Of a stretch of 64,000 nt of DNA, positions 52,540-63,426 are shown one piece after another (position 1 is the first letter of the stretch; each line of letters begins with the position of its first letter). The position numbers and the translations under genes were made by a program. Origin of the DNA: Sisyra terminalis (taxonomy: Eukaryota; Arthropoda; Insecta; Neuroptera; Sisyridae); contig OY292275.1 of NCBI GenBank assembly GCA_958496175.1, positions 52,963,701-53,027,700 on the forward strand. The letters run 5' to 3'. Below the pieces are notes generated by a model. That model saw only the letters and a program-made list of their open reading frames with translations. It did no database searches and had not been told where the DNA came from.

Positions 52540-53460
52540 CTAGAAGAAACACGGTGGCGCTAGTATGGGAAAATCGTAAGCGTTGTAGTGTCCGACGATC
52601 CGTTTCGGAGGAAGGGCAAAACGCTTTCGTCCCTTGGACGGAAGGATGGGATGTGCGCGCGCATGGGGTTGATATGTGCACGCATTACGGGGGTGGACTC
52701 TATCGTTCTGTCTTTGTCCAGACGCTTGGCATCGAAACGGCACAGCAGCGTCGCGAAAAGCTCACTAGCAGAACTAGTTTGAATTCCGACGTGACAACAG
52801 CTTTCCCATATACCACGGCAACTTGAACTGCTTTTACGTCCGATCGAATACAAGTTGTTTTTAGTTTTTAAACTCAGTGTTCAGAAATTGTTTTAGTGGA
52901 AAAACTTTGTTTTTGTGACGATGAAAAATTCCAATCGGGTCATTACTGCCAATGGTATTTATTTTGTTGGTAATTTCGTTGAAATAAAACTTTTTCAACT
53001 TATTTTTCCACTTTGTTTATTACCATAAATAGTCAAAGCGTTAATGTTATTACATTTTTATGTCTTTTCAATTTTATTTCGTACTTTATAACTTGTTTTT
53101 CTTTTCGTGTTATTCTCGTTATTTTCTTTTTTATCGCTATTATTTATTTTTTTAAATAATAAATATGTTTTTCTTCTGCTCAATTCAAATACTTGAATTC
53201 CAATTCTTTTCGTTTTTAGATCTCTAAGCGATAAAATTTACCGTTTTCAATTTTCACAAATTATATTTTCTTTATTCGAAAACTGAAACGTGTTTGCTTG
53301 GCATTAAAGCTGAACTATACAAGAGCATAAATTTGATGAATTAGCGTTTTTATTGCACGATATTTTACATTAGAAGTGTCAAAAAACATTAGCAAAAAGT
53401 ATTTAAACGTATCACGTGATTGGAACAGCGTGGAACGTGTTGTGAAGTCGCGTGACAAAC
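52540..53460 (+). promoter_or_regulatory. Candidate internal promoter / 5' UTR region
   Basis: The first 300 bases (52540-52850) are strikingly GC- and CpG-rich for this window (CGACGATCCG, GTGCGCGCGC, GTCGCGAAAAG). They are open in several frames on both strands but show no codon pattern or protein similarity I recognise, so those frames are treated as spurious. An initiator-like TCAGTG occurs near 52876. AT-rich leader-like sequence follows, then a second CpG-rich patch at 53400-53520 containing TCACGTGA-like E-box sequence. Position directly upstream of the candidate first exon suggests a promoter. No TATA box is convincing. Confidence 0.4.
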
Positions 53461-53572
53461 ATGCACCCAAAGGTGGCTGTCGCGATATATTGCTGTCGTC
53501 GCTAAATTGACGTCGAAAAACATCCCTTAAATCGATTCGAAATCAACAATTTTCTGCTTTCGATATGTACTG
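53461..53572 (+). CDS. Candidate alternative first exon: uORF plus start codon ATG-TAC-TG at a GTAAGT donor
   Basis: An ATG at 53565 is followed by TAC and TG, then the donor GTAAGT at 53573. Two leftover bases match the phase required by the exon at 60960. The join would read TG+G, giving Met-Tyr-Trp-Ser-Ile-Pro and replacing the DEQG end of the upstream exon. An in-frame TGA at 53508-53510 excludes extension further 5'. A 14-codon uORF (53461-53505, starting MHPKVAVAIYCC) lies just upstream. The block is GC- and CpG-richer than its surroundings, as expected for a promoter-proximal exon. The transcription start is not determined. A chance ATG beside a donor is possible, but the phase match and composition argue for it. 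Confidence 0.45.
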
Positions 53573-54060
53573 GTAAGTCGAAAATTTACTCATAAATCCA
53601 CAAAGCTCAATTTGGAAAAGCTCAATCAACCAAAAAATTACCGAATAAGAAAAGTCCGTTTCCAAATTCTTTGTTGGATTTTCTTTGACTTTATGTTTTT
53701 ATACCAACTTGTTACAATGCGCAAAGTTGAGCCAAGTGAATGAATATTTTGTTAAATATGGTGAGGAATTTATTTCAAATACAATAACTATTCAATTAAT
53801 GTGTTGGATGTTCTTATGTGTTGGGAATGTATTTCCGAAATGTAACGCTCTTAACAAAACAGCTCTATAGAAAATCATGAAGAGGAATAAGACGATAAAT
53901 TGAGTGAATATGTAGTCTTTTGGCCTCCTAATAGAATCATGTTATACCGAATTAACGCTGAAATGAAGCTTTCATCATACACCCGTTTTATTTTTTTTAA
54001 ATGTTTGTCTTTCAAATCTACCTTCATAGCTTTACAGGTTTTGAAGGGTTGAAAAATTAA

Positions 54061-54848
54061 ATCCAAAAAAAAATATTTCCTCACAAATTTCCGGGAAAAT
54101 TAGTTCATTATTTCAAGCTTTATTCTTTTAAAAATTTACAACAGACAACTTCGTTAATTTCGTAGAAATTTAAATTTAAAAATCGTAGTATTATAACACC
54201 GTAGGTGTCTCTTAATTTCGTTAATTTTGTAGAAATTTAAATTTAAAAATTGGAGTATTGTAGCACCGTAGGTGTCTCTTAATGCCCGACTAAAAATACC
54301 GAAATTTCTTGACGATTTTAAAAAAAAATAAAAAATTATTCAGGAAAAATGAAAATTATCCCGACCGAAAATTTTTCCGCCACTTCTATGTCGTCTTTAA
54401 TTATAGATTTTACGAAGATTTTCGTATATCAAGCAAAAGTTTCGCACACTTTTGGGTACAAATTTAACACCGTTATACCTACAAATCCAAAAAAATACAA
54501 AAAAAAACTTTTCCTTACAAATTTCCGGAAAATTTAGTTCATTATTTCAAGCTTTATTCTTTTAAAAATTCATAATAGACGACTTCGTTAGTTTTGTAGA
54601 AATTTAAAATTAAAAATCGGAGTATTGTAGCGCCGTAGGTGTCTCTTAATGTCCGACTTAAAATACCGAAATTTCTTGACGATTTTAAAAAAATAAAAAA
54701 TCATTCAGGAAAAATTTATATTATGCCGACAGAAAAAATTTTCACAACACTTCGAAGTACTCCTTAATTGTAGATTTTACAGAGATTTTCGTATATCAAG
54801 CAAAAGTTTCGCACACTTTTGGGTACCAATTTACCACCGTTATACCTA
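54061..54848. repeat. Direct tandem duplication, about 365- to 425-bp unit, with nested 67-bp duplication
   Basis: 54061-54484 and 54485-54848 share ACAAATTTCCGG, TTCATTATTTCAAGCTTTAT, GTAGGTGTCTCTTAATG, TTTCGTATATCAAGCAAAAG and CACTTTTGGGTAC. Copy 1 is longer because a 67-bp piece ending in CCGTAGGTGTCTCTTAAT is itself doubled (about 54150-54286). The open frame at 54349-54537 is repeat sequence. Confidence 0.85.
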
Positions 54849-56360
54849 CTACAAATTTATTTCAAACACCTTTTCCAAGAGTTCACTGCTTAATTAAAAA
54901 GTTGATAAAAGGAAATGAATATTCAATTAATGAAAATTTTGAGTATGAAAAACACAATTGTTAAATCAACTGTTAATTCAACCTCGTAAAAATAAGTTAA
55001 ACTTTTGTGAAACAATATTACAAACTTCCACAAACTTTTGCATAATAATTCAAAAGTTTTAAAAGTATTATTTGTTAGTATTAAAACAGAATGTATTAAT
55101 AGGTGGATATACTAATAAATAAGGGGGCTTTTCTTGTTAATCAGTGGCCTCAAAATTATTAGGTTTTACAGCATTATTGATACAATAATTTTGGGTGCAA
55201 AATTATTTGATTTTAATTATGGTTAGTGCATAAATCCCTATTTATTTATTTCAAATAGTGAATAGTTTATGAAGTATATGGTTTTGCAGCTGTAACGCTC
55301 GTTAAGCAAGTAAAGAGCATTAATAAATTATTAATTCTATTCTAGTGAATATCAATTTATTTTGGGTACTTCAACACTATACAATGAAATTAACAAAAAT
55401 TGAAACAAATTTCAGGAATTTAAATACTTATAAAATATTAAGCCAAAGTTTTATAACAAACATTTGGTACTATACATTTCAAAATTTAATTTTTAAAGAG
55501 TAAGATTTTAAAGAATTAGTACCAGATTATTATGATTTTTGACAACAACAATCAAAACGCTTTGACTCCTTTTTAATCTGAATATTTTTAAAATATCATA
55601 TATTTTTTGAAAGCTCAATATTCTTATTTGAAATGCAATTAAGCTCATTGAATTATTTCAAATGTATTTTTAATGCTTTTGGTGATTATTAAGGTAAACT
55701 TTTAGTAGTAGTATCAAAGCGCATGATGAACCAAAAGCTCAATCCTGAAATAGTTAAATTGCCGACATTTGTAAAGTTGCATGAATTTTCTTCTTTAAAC
55801 TGCTCCTTTAATCAATGCTTAATATAATGTAAAGCATGATTACAATTAATATTCAATTTTAGTGAAAAAGTGACAAACATTTAACGCTTATCTACAAATT
55901 TCTAAAGCTCAGTGAAATTTTTGTTCAGTTATGGTAATAGGTCTTAAATCTTCTGGTGTTTATATAATAAGCTGAAACTTTGTATTAAATCAAAGAAAAT
56001 TTTATTCTTTTTTAATTTTGATAAATTTCTAGAGAATTTTTTGAATCAATTCTTTATCAAATTTGACCTTTTATAGTAATCAGAAACTATTTTTTGTAAC
56101 AATTTTTCTTTAAACTTCATATGGAAATATTATGAATGATTTTTTTACACTAAAACAACAAATTTTTCTTCCAGAACTTTACTTGAAACTTATTTTTCTC
56201 GATAATGAACGATTAATCGAAATTTTTAAAAATAAATTTTTTGACTGTGATATTTTCAATAAAAATATCAAGTTTCAGTATAGAATTTAGGAAAAGAGAA
56301 TATTTAGTTTATTAATTATAATCGAAATCAGAAAAATGTTACATTTTTCGGCGAAAAAAA

Positions 56361-56775
56361 AGATCCTGGAAAAATACTTACTTCAATTATAATTGAGTTG
56401 AACTTAAGTAACTCCCAATTCAGAAAAAAATATCGTTTGCAAAATAAATTTTATTATTTCGGTAAATAATTTTTAAAAGATTTTTTATATTTACACTCTT
56501 TTTTCTAATTGATGGTAATTATAGTAGTCTGACTCCGTAAATATGGCGTAGTTATTATTGGTTAAAAAGATCCTGGAAAATTACTTACTTCAATTATAAA
56601 TTAGTTGAACTTTAGTAACTCCTACTTCGGAAAAAAAATAGTATGCAAAATAAATTTTATTATTTCGATAAATAATTTTTGAAAGATTTTTTGATATTTA
56701 ACCTTATCTTTTTTTCTAAGTGGTGGTTATTTTAGTAGTCTAACAACGTTAAATATGGCTTAGTTATTGTTGGAT
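56361..56775. repeat. Direct tandem duplication, about 208-bp unit
   Basis: Two copies share AGATCCTGGAAAA, TACTTACTTCAATTATAA, GCAAAATAAATTTTATTATT and TAGTAGTCTGAC-type sequence, about 85% identical by eye. No other copy was seen. Confidence 0.8.
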
Positions 56776-56939
56776 AAATGAAACTTTGAAAAATCCAACG
56801 TTATTATTATTTTCTACAAAAATTTCTTTATAATTTTATGTTATATTATTTGATTAAGATTATTATAATAATACAATGAAATTTTTTTCTCTTCCTCTGG
56901 TACTTTAACATTATTTTCTTCTTCAACAACCGCCTAGTA

Positions 56940-57655
56940 TAGAGGTTCCCAATCTTTTTTGGTTTTAGGGCTTCTTTAATACATCAGAAATTTTTCTGAA
57001 TTTTTGATTCTCCTGAAAAATCAGAAAACTTTCCTTTTAAAAACGATTATCCATTTAACAGAGAAAAATTAAAAACGGGTACTATTTTCCTTATGGTAAT
57101 ATAAAATAAATAATTTCAACTGTTTCGGTAATATCCATATTAAGACTGAACCACCACCATGGTCTTGGTAGCAGGTTGTATGTCCAATTACATTCAATAC
57201 ATTCAATAAGGGTTCGACATGCATTTGATGTGCACTGTATTGTGGTTAGCTTAGTTAAAAAATTAATTAAACACAAATTTTAAATTTGCAAAAAATTTAT
57301 TCAACATCGATTGATGATTGACATAATTAAAATTATTAATGCAAATTAGATATGGCAACTCTCATTTCTTGTTCAATGTTAATTTTTGATTGATATTTTC
57401 TTTTTATTTCCGCGACCACCGAAAACCCAACTTTGCACAAATACGATGTTGTGAATGGAATTAATTTTCGATGAGCTTTACCACTAAGCAGTATATATTC
57501 CTCTATTATGGATATCTAAAGATATTAAAGCTTCATGTATGAAATTTCGACTTTAATGTAATGTAAAAATTTAAAAACTGGAAATTCCAAGTTTTTGCGG
57601 TGCCCTAATGACGACACCGTGGCTCTTACACTTTGAGTATCACTGGCTTAACAAC
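56940..57655. mobile_element. Decayed hAT-type element
   Basis: The left end TAGAGGTTCCCAATCTTTTT resembles hAT inverted ends. The right end TTGAGTATCACTG is a loose inverse. Interior words such as CCCAACTTTGCACAAATACG and GCGGTGCCCTAATG recall hAT sequences. No transposase frame and no clean 8-bp duplication remain. Confidence 0.4.
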
Positions 57656-59397
57656 ATTATATACTCACATCTTAAAGTTTCAACATTAAGTTAATCAATG
57701 AAATAACCTTTATATGGTTTAGATTTTTAATATCTTAATTTTAATAACATCATTCTTATCAATGATTGTGTAATAGTAACAAGTGTTTCCACCCAAAAAA
57801 AAAAGGAGAAAAATGTTCCCAAACCTTTTTCACTTTTAATATTTTCCTAAAAGCTTCACACCTGGCACAAGTGTTGGTGCCGTGCTTGAGAAACAGTGAG
57901 AAAAAGATACATTACCGCCGACTGTCTTTTTAAGTATCTTGTGCTCGTACAGGGGTCCAAGACTTGGGGTAACTTTTCCAATCTCTTACGTCATTCCCCT
58001 TGTCCTCACACTAACAATGCAACTTGTGTACGTAAAGCAACCCGGATTGAACTTTAATCTGAGCAGTTTAAATATCGTAATCTGCCAGGATTTGCCACTA
58101 TTTGAACCGGACTTTGATTTCCATTGAGCCAAACTACAAACTATACGACAAGAATAAGCGCTACAAAAGATATCGTTAGTTTTAAAAACTTGTAATCTTT
58201 TCATTAGCACACTTAAAAACAGTGTACGAAACAGTAAATACTTTACCCGACAACAAAACTTTCACAATCAAAATCTAATTCCAAGATGCATTTTTGAAGA
58301 ATATATATATTATTAACGAATAGTAACGCTACCTGATAATTTTTTATTGCAAACATATTAATGTGCATATTATAATGTTTAAAGTTAAAGTTAGTTTAAA
58401 GTCGGTAATCCAGGGCTAAGTTAACCTGAGGGCGTTATAAACGACGCTTGGGATGAAAACAAAGTGGCTGAAGTACGTTATCTCACATGGGCAACGTCTT
58501 CAATGTGCCAAGGATTACTTGGGATCATCTTGTATCAACTGACTGCGGCCTCAGCACACATAAGATGTGGTCATATTTTGAAGAGAATGTGCGAAGAGTA
58601 ATTCCTTCGTAATGTATTAAATCTGTAGTTAATTATTACAAGCCTCATTAAAAGATTACCCGAAATGATCTCAGGGGCTAAAACAGAAGGTTCATACTAA
58701 TTGTTATTACTTATTATTACTTCTAACAATATTTCATTTTTATTCATTGTTTTTTTCTTAACAACAATAGAATAAACTACCCTTAAATATATTATTTGCT
58801 TTATTCCATTTAAGATCTCACATAATTTTTGCTTCATCACTAATTGATCAATATGAGTTATAGTTTCAATACATTAATCATTTTTTATCGCAATTACGGA
58901 AAAGAAAATATTTATTTTTAATCATAAGAAAACTCATTAGAGCATAAAACTTAGACATCACTGTATAAGACTTTAATCATTTAAGAATTTATTTATAGAC
59001 ATTTTGCAACCCCTATTGATTTTTTTTTATCAAAAGATGAAGAAAAATAATTATTGCTTTGTAATCCTCTACAATTTTAAGGGTTTAAAAAATAGTGTAC
59101 ATATAATCTATATGGATAAATTTATAGATATAATGAAGCGACGGATATGTCAATCTCCTTGAACTATAAGGATTTACCTACACTCGAATTAGGTAAATTA
59201 AATTTTACATAATAAATGAAGTATCCCTTCTAGAATCCTGGTGAATTAAGAAAGAAAATCTAAGTTTTGGGAACTAAAAAATGTTGGAAAAATCAACCAT
59301 AGTTAAACTAGAAAAATAGATAGAATTTACCAAATTTGAACTATTCTTTAAAAGAAGCTATCGTTGCAAAGGACTATCTTATAAGAATGTGTTAAGG

Positions 59398-59592
59398 CAT
59401 TGTTTCCTAAGCTGTGGTCCGCGGACCTCTGGGAGTCCGCGGACTCATTTGAAAAAGTTTGTTTTTTAATTTAATGAAGGCATACTAAAATATAATATTG
59501 TCCAAAAATTGCAACTTTTTTCACTCAGGGATCTTTAGTATTATGCTTGATTTCCTTGGGGGTCCGCGGCTGAAAAAGGTTAGGAACCACTG
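59398..59592. mobile_element. hAT MITE, 195 bp, with perfect 8-bp target duplication
   Basis: The ends CATTGTTTCCTAA and, inverted, CAGTGGTTCCTAA are hAT-type, with GTCCGCGGACC words beside both ends. TGTTAAGG flanks both sides exactly (59390-59397 and 59593-59600). The interior is AT-rich and non-coding. Confidence 0.88.
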
Positions 59593-60055
59593 TGTTAAGG
59601 TAAATCATTTAGTGTTATATATTTTTACGGTTTAAATACTATTTTATTTGTGGTTATATTTTAAGAGATCTTCCTTTTTGGTTTAAAATTAGATTAAAAA
59701 CAAATTGTGCAACGGAAAGACGGAAAATAATTTGATATTTATTAACAAAAAGCCCTACTTTATGATTTCTTTTTTAATTACGGAAAACATATTTTCTCTA
59801 ATTCACGAGTTAGTATTACTTTATCAGGATGGATTTAAAATTTAAAACAAACCTTTTTTCTTGAAGTATTAGTTAAGGTATACCATCATGAAAATATGCG
59901 ATAGTTAAACATGCGATACTTAAACACGGATAGATAATCAAACGACATTTAAAACTTAAACCAAACTCCTGGTTGCTCTCATCCATGGTGTGGTAAATAA
60001 TAAATAATATTCTTGGGAACTTGGATTCAAAAAATAAGACGTTATTTTTCAAATT

Positions 60056-60101
60056 ATCTCAACGTTTCGTTGGTATTTATTTCCAACTTATTCAGGAGAA
60101 T
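60056..60101 (-). ncRNA. Hammerhead-type motif, mutated core
   Basis: On the minus strand the core reads CTGAATA rather than CTGANGA, followed by an intact stem II (GTTGG/CCAAC, loop AAATAAATA), GAAACGTT and GAGATAATT. The core G to T change at the conserved NGA position should abolish cleavage. Confidence 0.5.
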
Positions 60102-60229
60102 TTTTGATGTTAACATCCGATAGTATGACTCATACTATCATGTATGTGTCAGTATAATTGCCACTAGCGTACTCACTCGGTTATCTTGTTAAAAAACCAG
60201 TATTTACAACGAGGATGTTAACATCAAAA

Positions 60230-60277
60230 TTCTCCTGAAGAAGTTGGAAATAAATACCAACGAAACGTTGAGATAAT
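60230..60277 (+). ncRNA. Hammerhead ribozyme motif with intact core, sense to the gene
   Basis: A stem I of TCTC with GAGA is present. CTGAAGA at 60235-60241 fits CUGANGA. Stem II is a perfect GTTGG/CCAAC with loop AAATAAATA. GAAA lies at 60262-60265 and ACGT gives a dimer-type stem III. It lies on the transcribed strand of the host intron, so it would be present in the pre-mRNA. Confidence 0.55.
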
Positions 60278-60959
60278 TTGAAAAATAACGTCTTATTATT
60301 TAAATCCAAGTTCCCAAGAACATTATTAATTACTTAAACCAAACATTTGACACATATTCAAATATTTCAAAGACCATGTTTTTCCGAAACCAGTGAATTA
60401 AGAATATGCGGTATGGAAGTTCAAAAAGCTTAGTGTTTAAGTGTCACGTGATTAATGGTTCATGTTTAAGTCTAACCTGTTTAAAAGTCGTGTAAACTTA
60501 GTTTAATATAAATTAGTGAATATTTAAACATTTTTTCTTTTAAAAATTAGTGTGTTATTCTAGTATAACCAACAGAATTAATAAAAGCTCATTAAGTTGT
60601 AACAATGTTTTTTTTTGAACTAAGCATCAATTAAGCAATTGTACTGTATATTACAGTGAAACAAATTTAAAATATTAGCCAAAGCTTGCGTAAAAGCTCA
60701 AAATTTATTTAGTTCTGTTATTCAGAATTTTAATTTTAGATTTTGATTTTCAATTTTTTATATAGAAATAATTTTATATTTGTTAGGTCTACCTAATGTT
60801 ATTTGATAGAATCTCAAAAGGGCTTAAAGCTTAATTTAGATTATAATTTGAATAACAGTATGATTTTTTAGTCCTTTGATTTACAATAATCCAAAGCTTG
60901 AATGATTAGTTTATAATGACCTTTTTTTATTTCATTTTATGTTATTTTCTCTTTTTTAG

Positions 60960-62566
60960 GTCGATTCCTACATCATCATCAACAGCAGCACAAATTCCTC
61001 ACTTAAAGAAACGTAAATTAGAGCCATTATCTGATTCTGAATCTAACAAACTCTCTGTAACATACAAACAAATAAAAGACGACAATATGGGTGAAATTTC
61101 ATCAAACGATGACAATGAATCACAAACCAAACGCCGAAGAAAAGGAATTGCAATTGAAGAAACAAAAAAGGACCAAAAAACGATTCCTTTGCCGCAGAAA
61201 AAGCGTGTCTTTCCCTCCTCCTCATTAGGTAGTCCAGCACGTAAATCAGCCAAAAGCTCGAATGCAAACGCTGACGAGCCCGACGACGAAACGCTGATTC
61301 GTGAAACGGAAGCAGCGCTAAAAAGCTTGTCAGGTAGTTGGCCTGGACCACGAGGCACTTCCTTCCAACGAGGATCCGAACAAGATGAATCTCCGAACTT
61401 TGAAAATTTGTTCGAGGAAAAGAAAACCTCCTCGAAAATGTCACCCTCAGCCTCGTCGACAACGTCGTCCAGTAGTACCGAGGCCGCGTGTTCATTAAAA
61501 GACGTAATAACAATTAGAGACACTCCAGGTAGTAACGAAAAGAATGCACCACATAAAGGTGAGAAAATAAATTTACGAGCGCAAAAATCGGCGAAAAACC
61601 AAAGACACCAAGACTCAACTGTTGAGGAAACCGATCTGGCGAACTTGTTGAAAATTGAAAATGAATGCGCCTCGATTCAATCGCAAGTAGGTGATTTAAA
61701 GAAAGTGAAACGCGAAAAACCAGATCGAACACCACCACCTGAAGCATCATCATCATCGCGCTATGATCCTCCGGACTTTAATGAGCTGGTCGATGATTCA
61801 TCAAATGAACTAGAAATTGATATGTCTGATCCGGCTGGTGATAAAGAAGACGAAGAAATCGAATCCAGGCCGAAGCGAAAAGATGATGATGTAAAACAAA
61901 ACAAATATAGTCCTACTTCATCACCCTCTTCTCAACGACAGTCTATGTACTCAACGTATACGCACCGACCAAATACAAGTACCTCATCATCATCTCCTTT
62001 TTCAACAACATCGGCATTTCGTCCACCATCGTCCGATAGTTTATCAAAAGCACGAAATGCCTCAACTTTAGCAGGCGCCCCCTCAACCATTCCGCCCTTA
62101 GGCCCATTTCCAGCTGAAGCCACATTTGTTGGCTATCCTGGACCGCTCGGTGTCCCTACACCAGTTAGTGAGGTACATCATTCTGGAATTGACAATAAGC
62201 ACCCTCCAAATACCCTTTTACAACTGAAATCTAATGACAAGGAAACCTCTGAAAACTTAAATCCCATATCGAAAGCAGCTTCTATTTCTGTTGCCTCACC
62301 TGGGGCTACCTCTTCTAAACAATACACAATATTACAGCCCGCTGGAGCCGGTTCCCGGGCGGCGACAGCAATCCAGGATGTCACACGAGAAGGCGTTATG
62401 AGTGTGAATGCAGTTAGTGCGGCTAGTTCGATGTCCACTGCTACCACATCCGCAACTAGTAATCAAATGGCAAGCGAAACCACATCGAAAATCTCCTCTC
62501 CACTAACGCCCAATTTCGAAATCAATCGTCCATCTGGCACATTATCGCCAGGAAGTATTGGCAAAG
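60960..62566 (+). CDS. Large coding exon of a Ser/Pro/Thr-rich, probably disordered nuclear protein (family not recognised)
   Basis: This is by far the longest open frame in the window. The acceptor is a T-rich tract ending TTTTTTAG before 60960. The donor is AAAG|GTAAGT at 62566/62567, so the exon takes one base in and leaves one base out. The apparent ATG at 60916 lies in the intron and is not the start. Visible segments in order are: a basic cluster PHLKKRKLE near the N-end; TKRRRKG and KKRVFP, both NLS-like; an acidic conserved-looking patch DETLIRETEAALKSLSGSWP; a Ser-rich run; LKIE and VKRE, which fit the SUMO consensus; PPDFNELVDDSSNELEIDM, followed by an acidic tract; and Ser/Thr/Pro/Ala-rich low complexity to the end. 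There are no Cys/His clusters, membrane segments or enzymatic motifs. Composition suggests a chromatin or transcription cofactor. That is inference, and I do not assign a gene name. Confidence 0.9.
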
Positions 62567-63426
62567 GTAAGTAACTATCTGTTTCCAAAATTCAAATACT
62601 ATAATTAACAAAATGCTTCACTAACACATAAAAAAGTAGTATCTATGATGAAACATAAGAATATCATAAGTAATCTAGTCACGTCCTTCGTGTCTCATTG
62701 ATGACATCCTGGCTTATAACTTCCATCTTTGAGGTAATATTAAGTAAATCCGTAATACCGACTTGTAGCTAACATCAGCTTTATGATTTCATCTCGTTAA
62801 ACATTATTGCAATATCTTACGAATCAGGTAGTGACTTACGATTACTTTTATAAAATGCTTCATACTTTCCGTCTATATTTTTGCACCAATTTATAAACTA
62901 GAACAATCATTAAAACGGAGTTTTGTGCGCAGAAAATTCGTGAAAATTGATTGAAAAATATACTTAAAGAAGTGCAATTGTATAACACTTATTTTTGTTA
63001 CTATTAACATTGCTGGTAGAACCTATGTTTACGCATAAAGCTGCAAAAAGATTGCATTGATTCAATGGGTTTCGATTTATAATTAGAGAAGATTCCAACA
63101 AATGCATTGAGCTTTCAATGACAAAATTTTCACGAATTATTTTCCCGTTTTTTTTTTCCCGAAGAGTATTTTCTTTAATTAAATCATCCATTTTTCAACT
63201 ACGTTACAATAAAAATTATATTTTATGAACTGTTTTTTTACAAATAGTTATTAGGTTGTAGAATAGAATGAATGATAGTTCTTTTGTTGAGGAGGTACCA
63301 ATTTTCATTGTTCTACAAATTTTGAATGCGTTACCTATGATTTTCCCAAAAGATGTTTTTCCAAATAAATGAGGTGATTAGAAATTTCTATATTGCAAAT
63401 TTTGACTTTGAAAGAAAACAAAAAAA
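62567..63426 (+). other. Start of the intron after the large exon
   Basis: It begins with the GTAAGT donor. Sequence is AT-rich without a further exon. The minus frame at 62964-63191 has no support. The next exon lies beyond the window. Confidence 0.5.

Larger units (their letters stand above)
60002..60330. mobile_element. Inverted pair of Penelope-type termini
   Basis: Arms at 60002-60122 and 60212-60330 are about 95% identical inverted copies (TTGGGAACTTGGATT, AAATTATCTCAACGTTTCGT, GTTAACATC). The 90-base spacer contains its own palindrome, GATAGTATGACTCATACTAT. Each arm carries a hammerhead-type core. No RT is present. It lies about 630 nt before the large exon, so the pre-mRNA could form a hairpin of about 120 bp. 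Confidence 0.75.
32946..60959 (+). other. 28-kb intron hosting transposon relics and candidate regulatory islands
   Basis: This interval runs from the GTAAGT donor after the 71-bp exon to the acceptor before the large exon. It has no other convincing coding exon apart from the candidate first exon at 53.5 kb. It contains the solo LTR, a hammerhead terminus at 43.3 kb, direct duplications, hAT elements and the inverted Penelope pair, all listed separately. GC-richer islands at 36380-36700, 37400-37720, 47200-47480, 47830-48010, 48340-48530, 57900-58130 and 58400-58640 stand out and could be enhancers. That is composition-based inference only. The remaining stretches (for example 33000-34640, 35200-36370, 40300-43200, 45500-47100 and 49500-52200) show only AT-rich sequence. 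Confidence 0.6.

Noticed and set aside
52400..52853. Overlapping frames on both strands in the GC-rich block
   Set aside because: Several frames are open at once because stops are rare in GC-rich DNA. No similarity or splice-bounded pattern.
60916..60957. ATG at 60916 as the start of the large open frame
   Set aside because: The encoded TFFYFILCYFLFF is the polypyrimidine tract of a splice acceptor. The exon begins at 60960.
60999..62447. Long minus-strand frames opposite the large exon
   Set aside because: They are shadows created by the Ser-rich codon usage of the + frame and have no independent signals.
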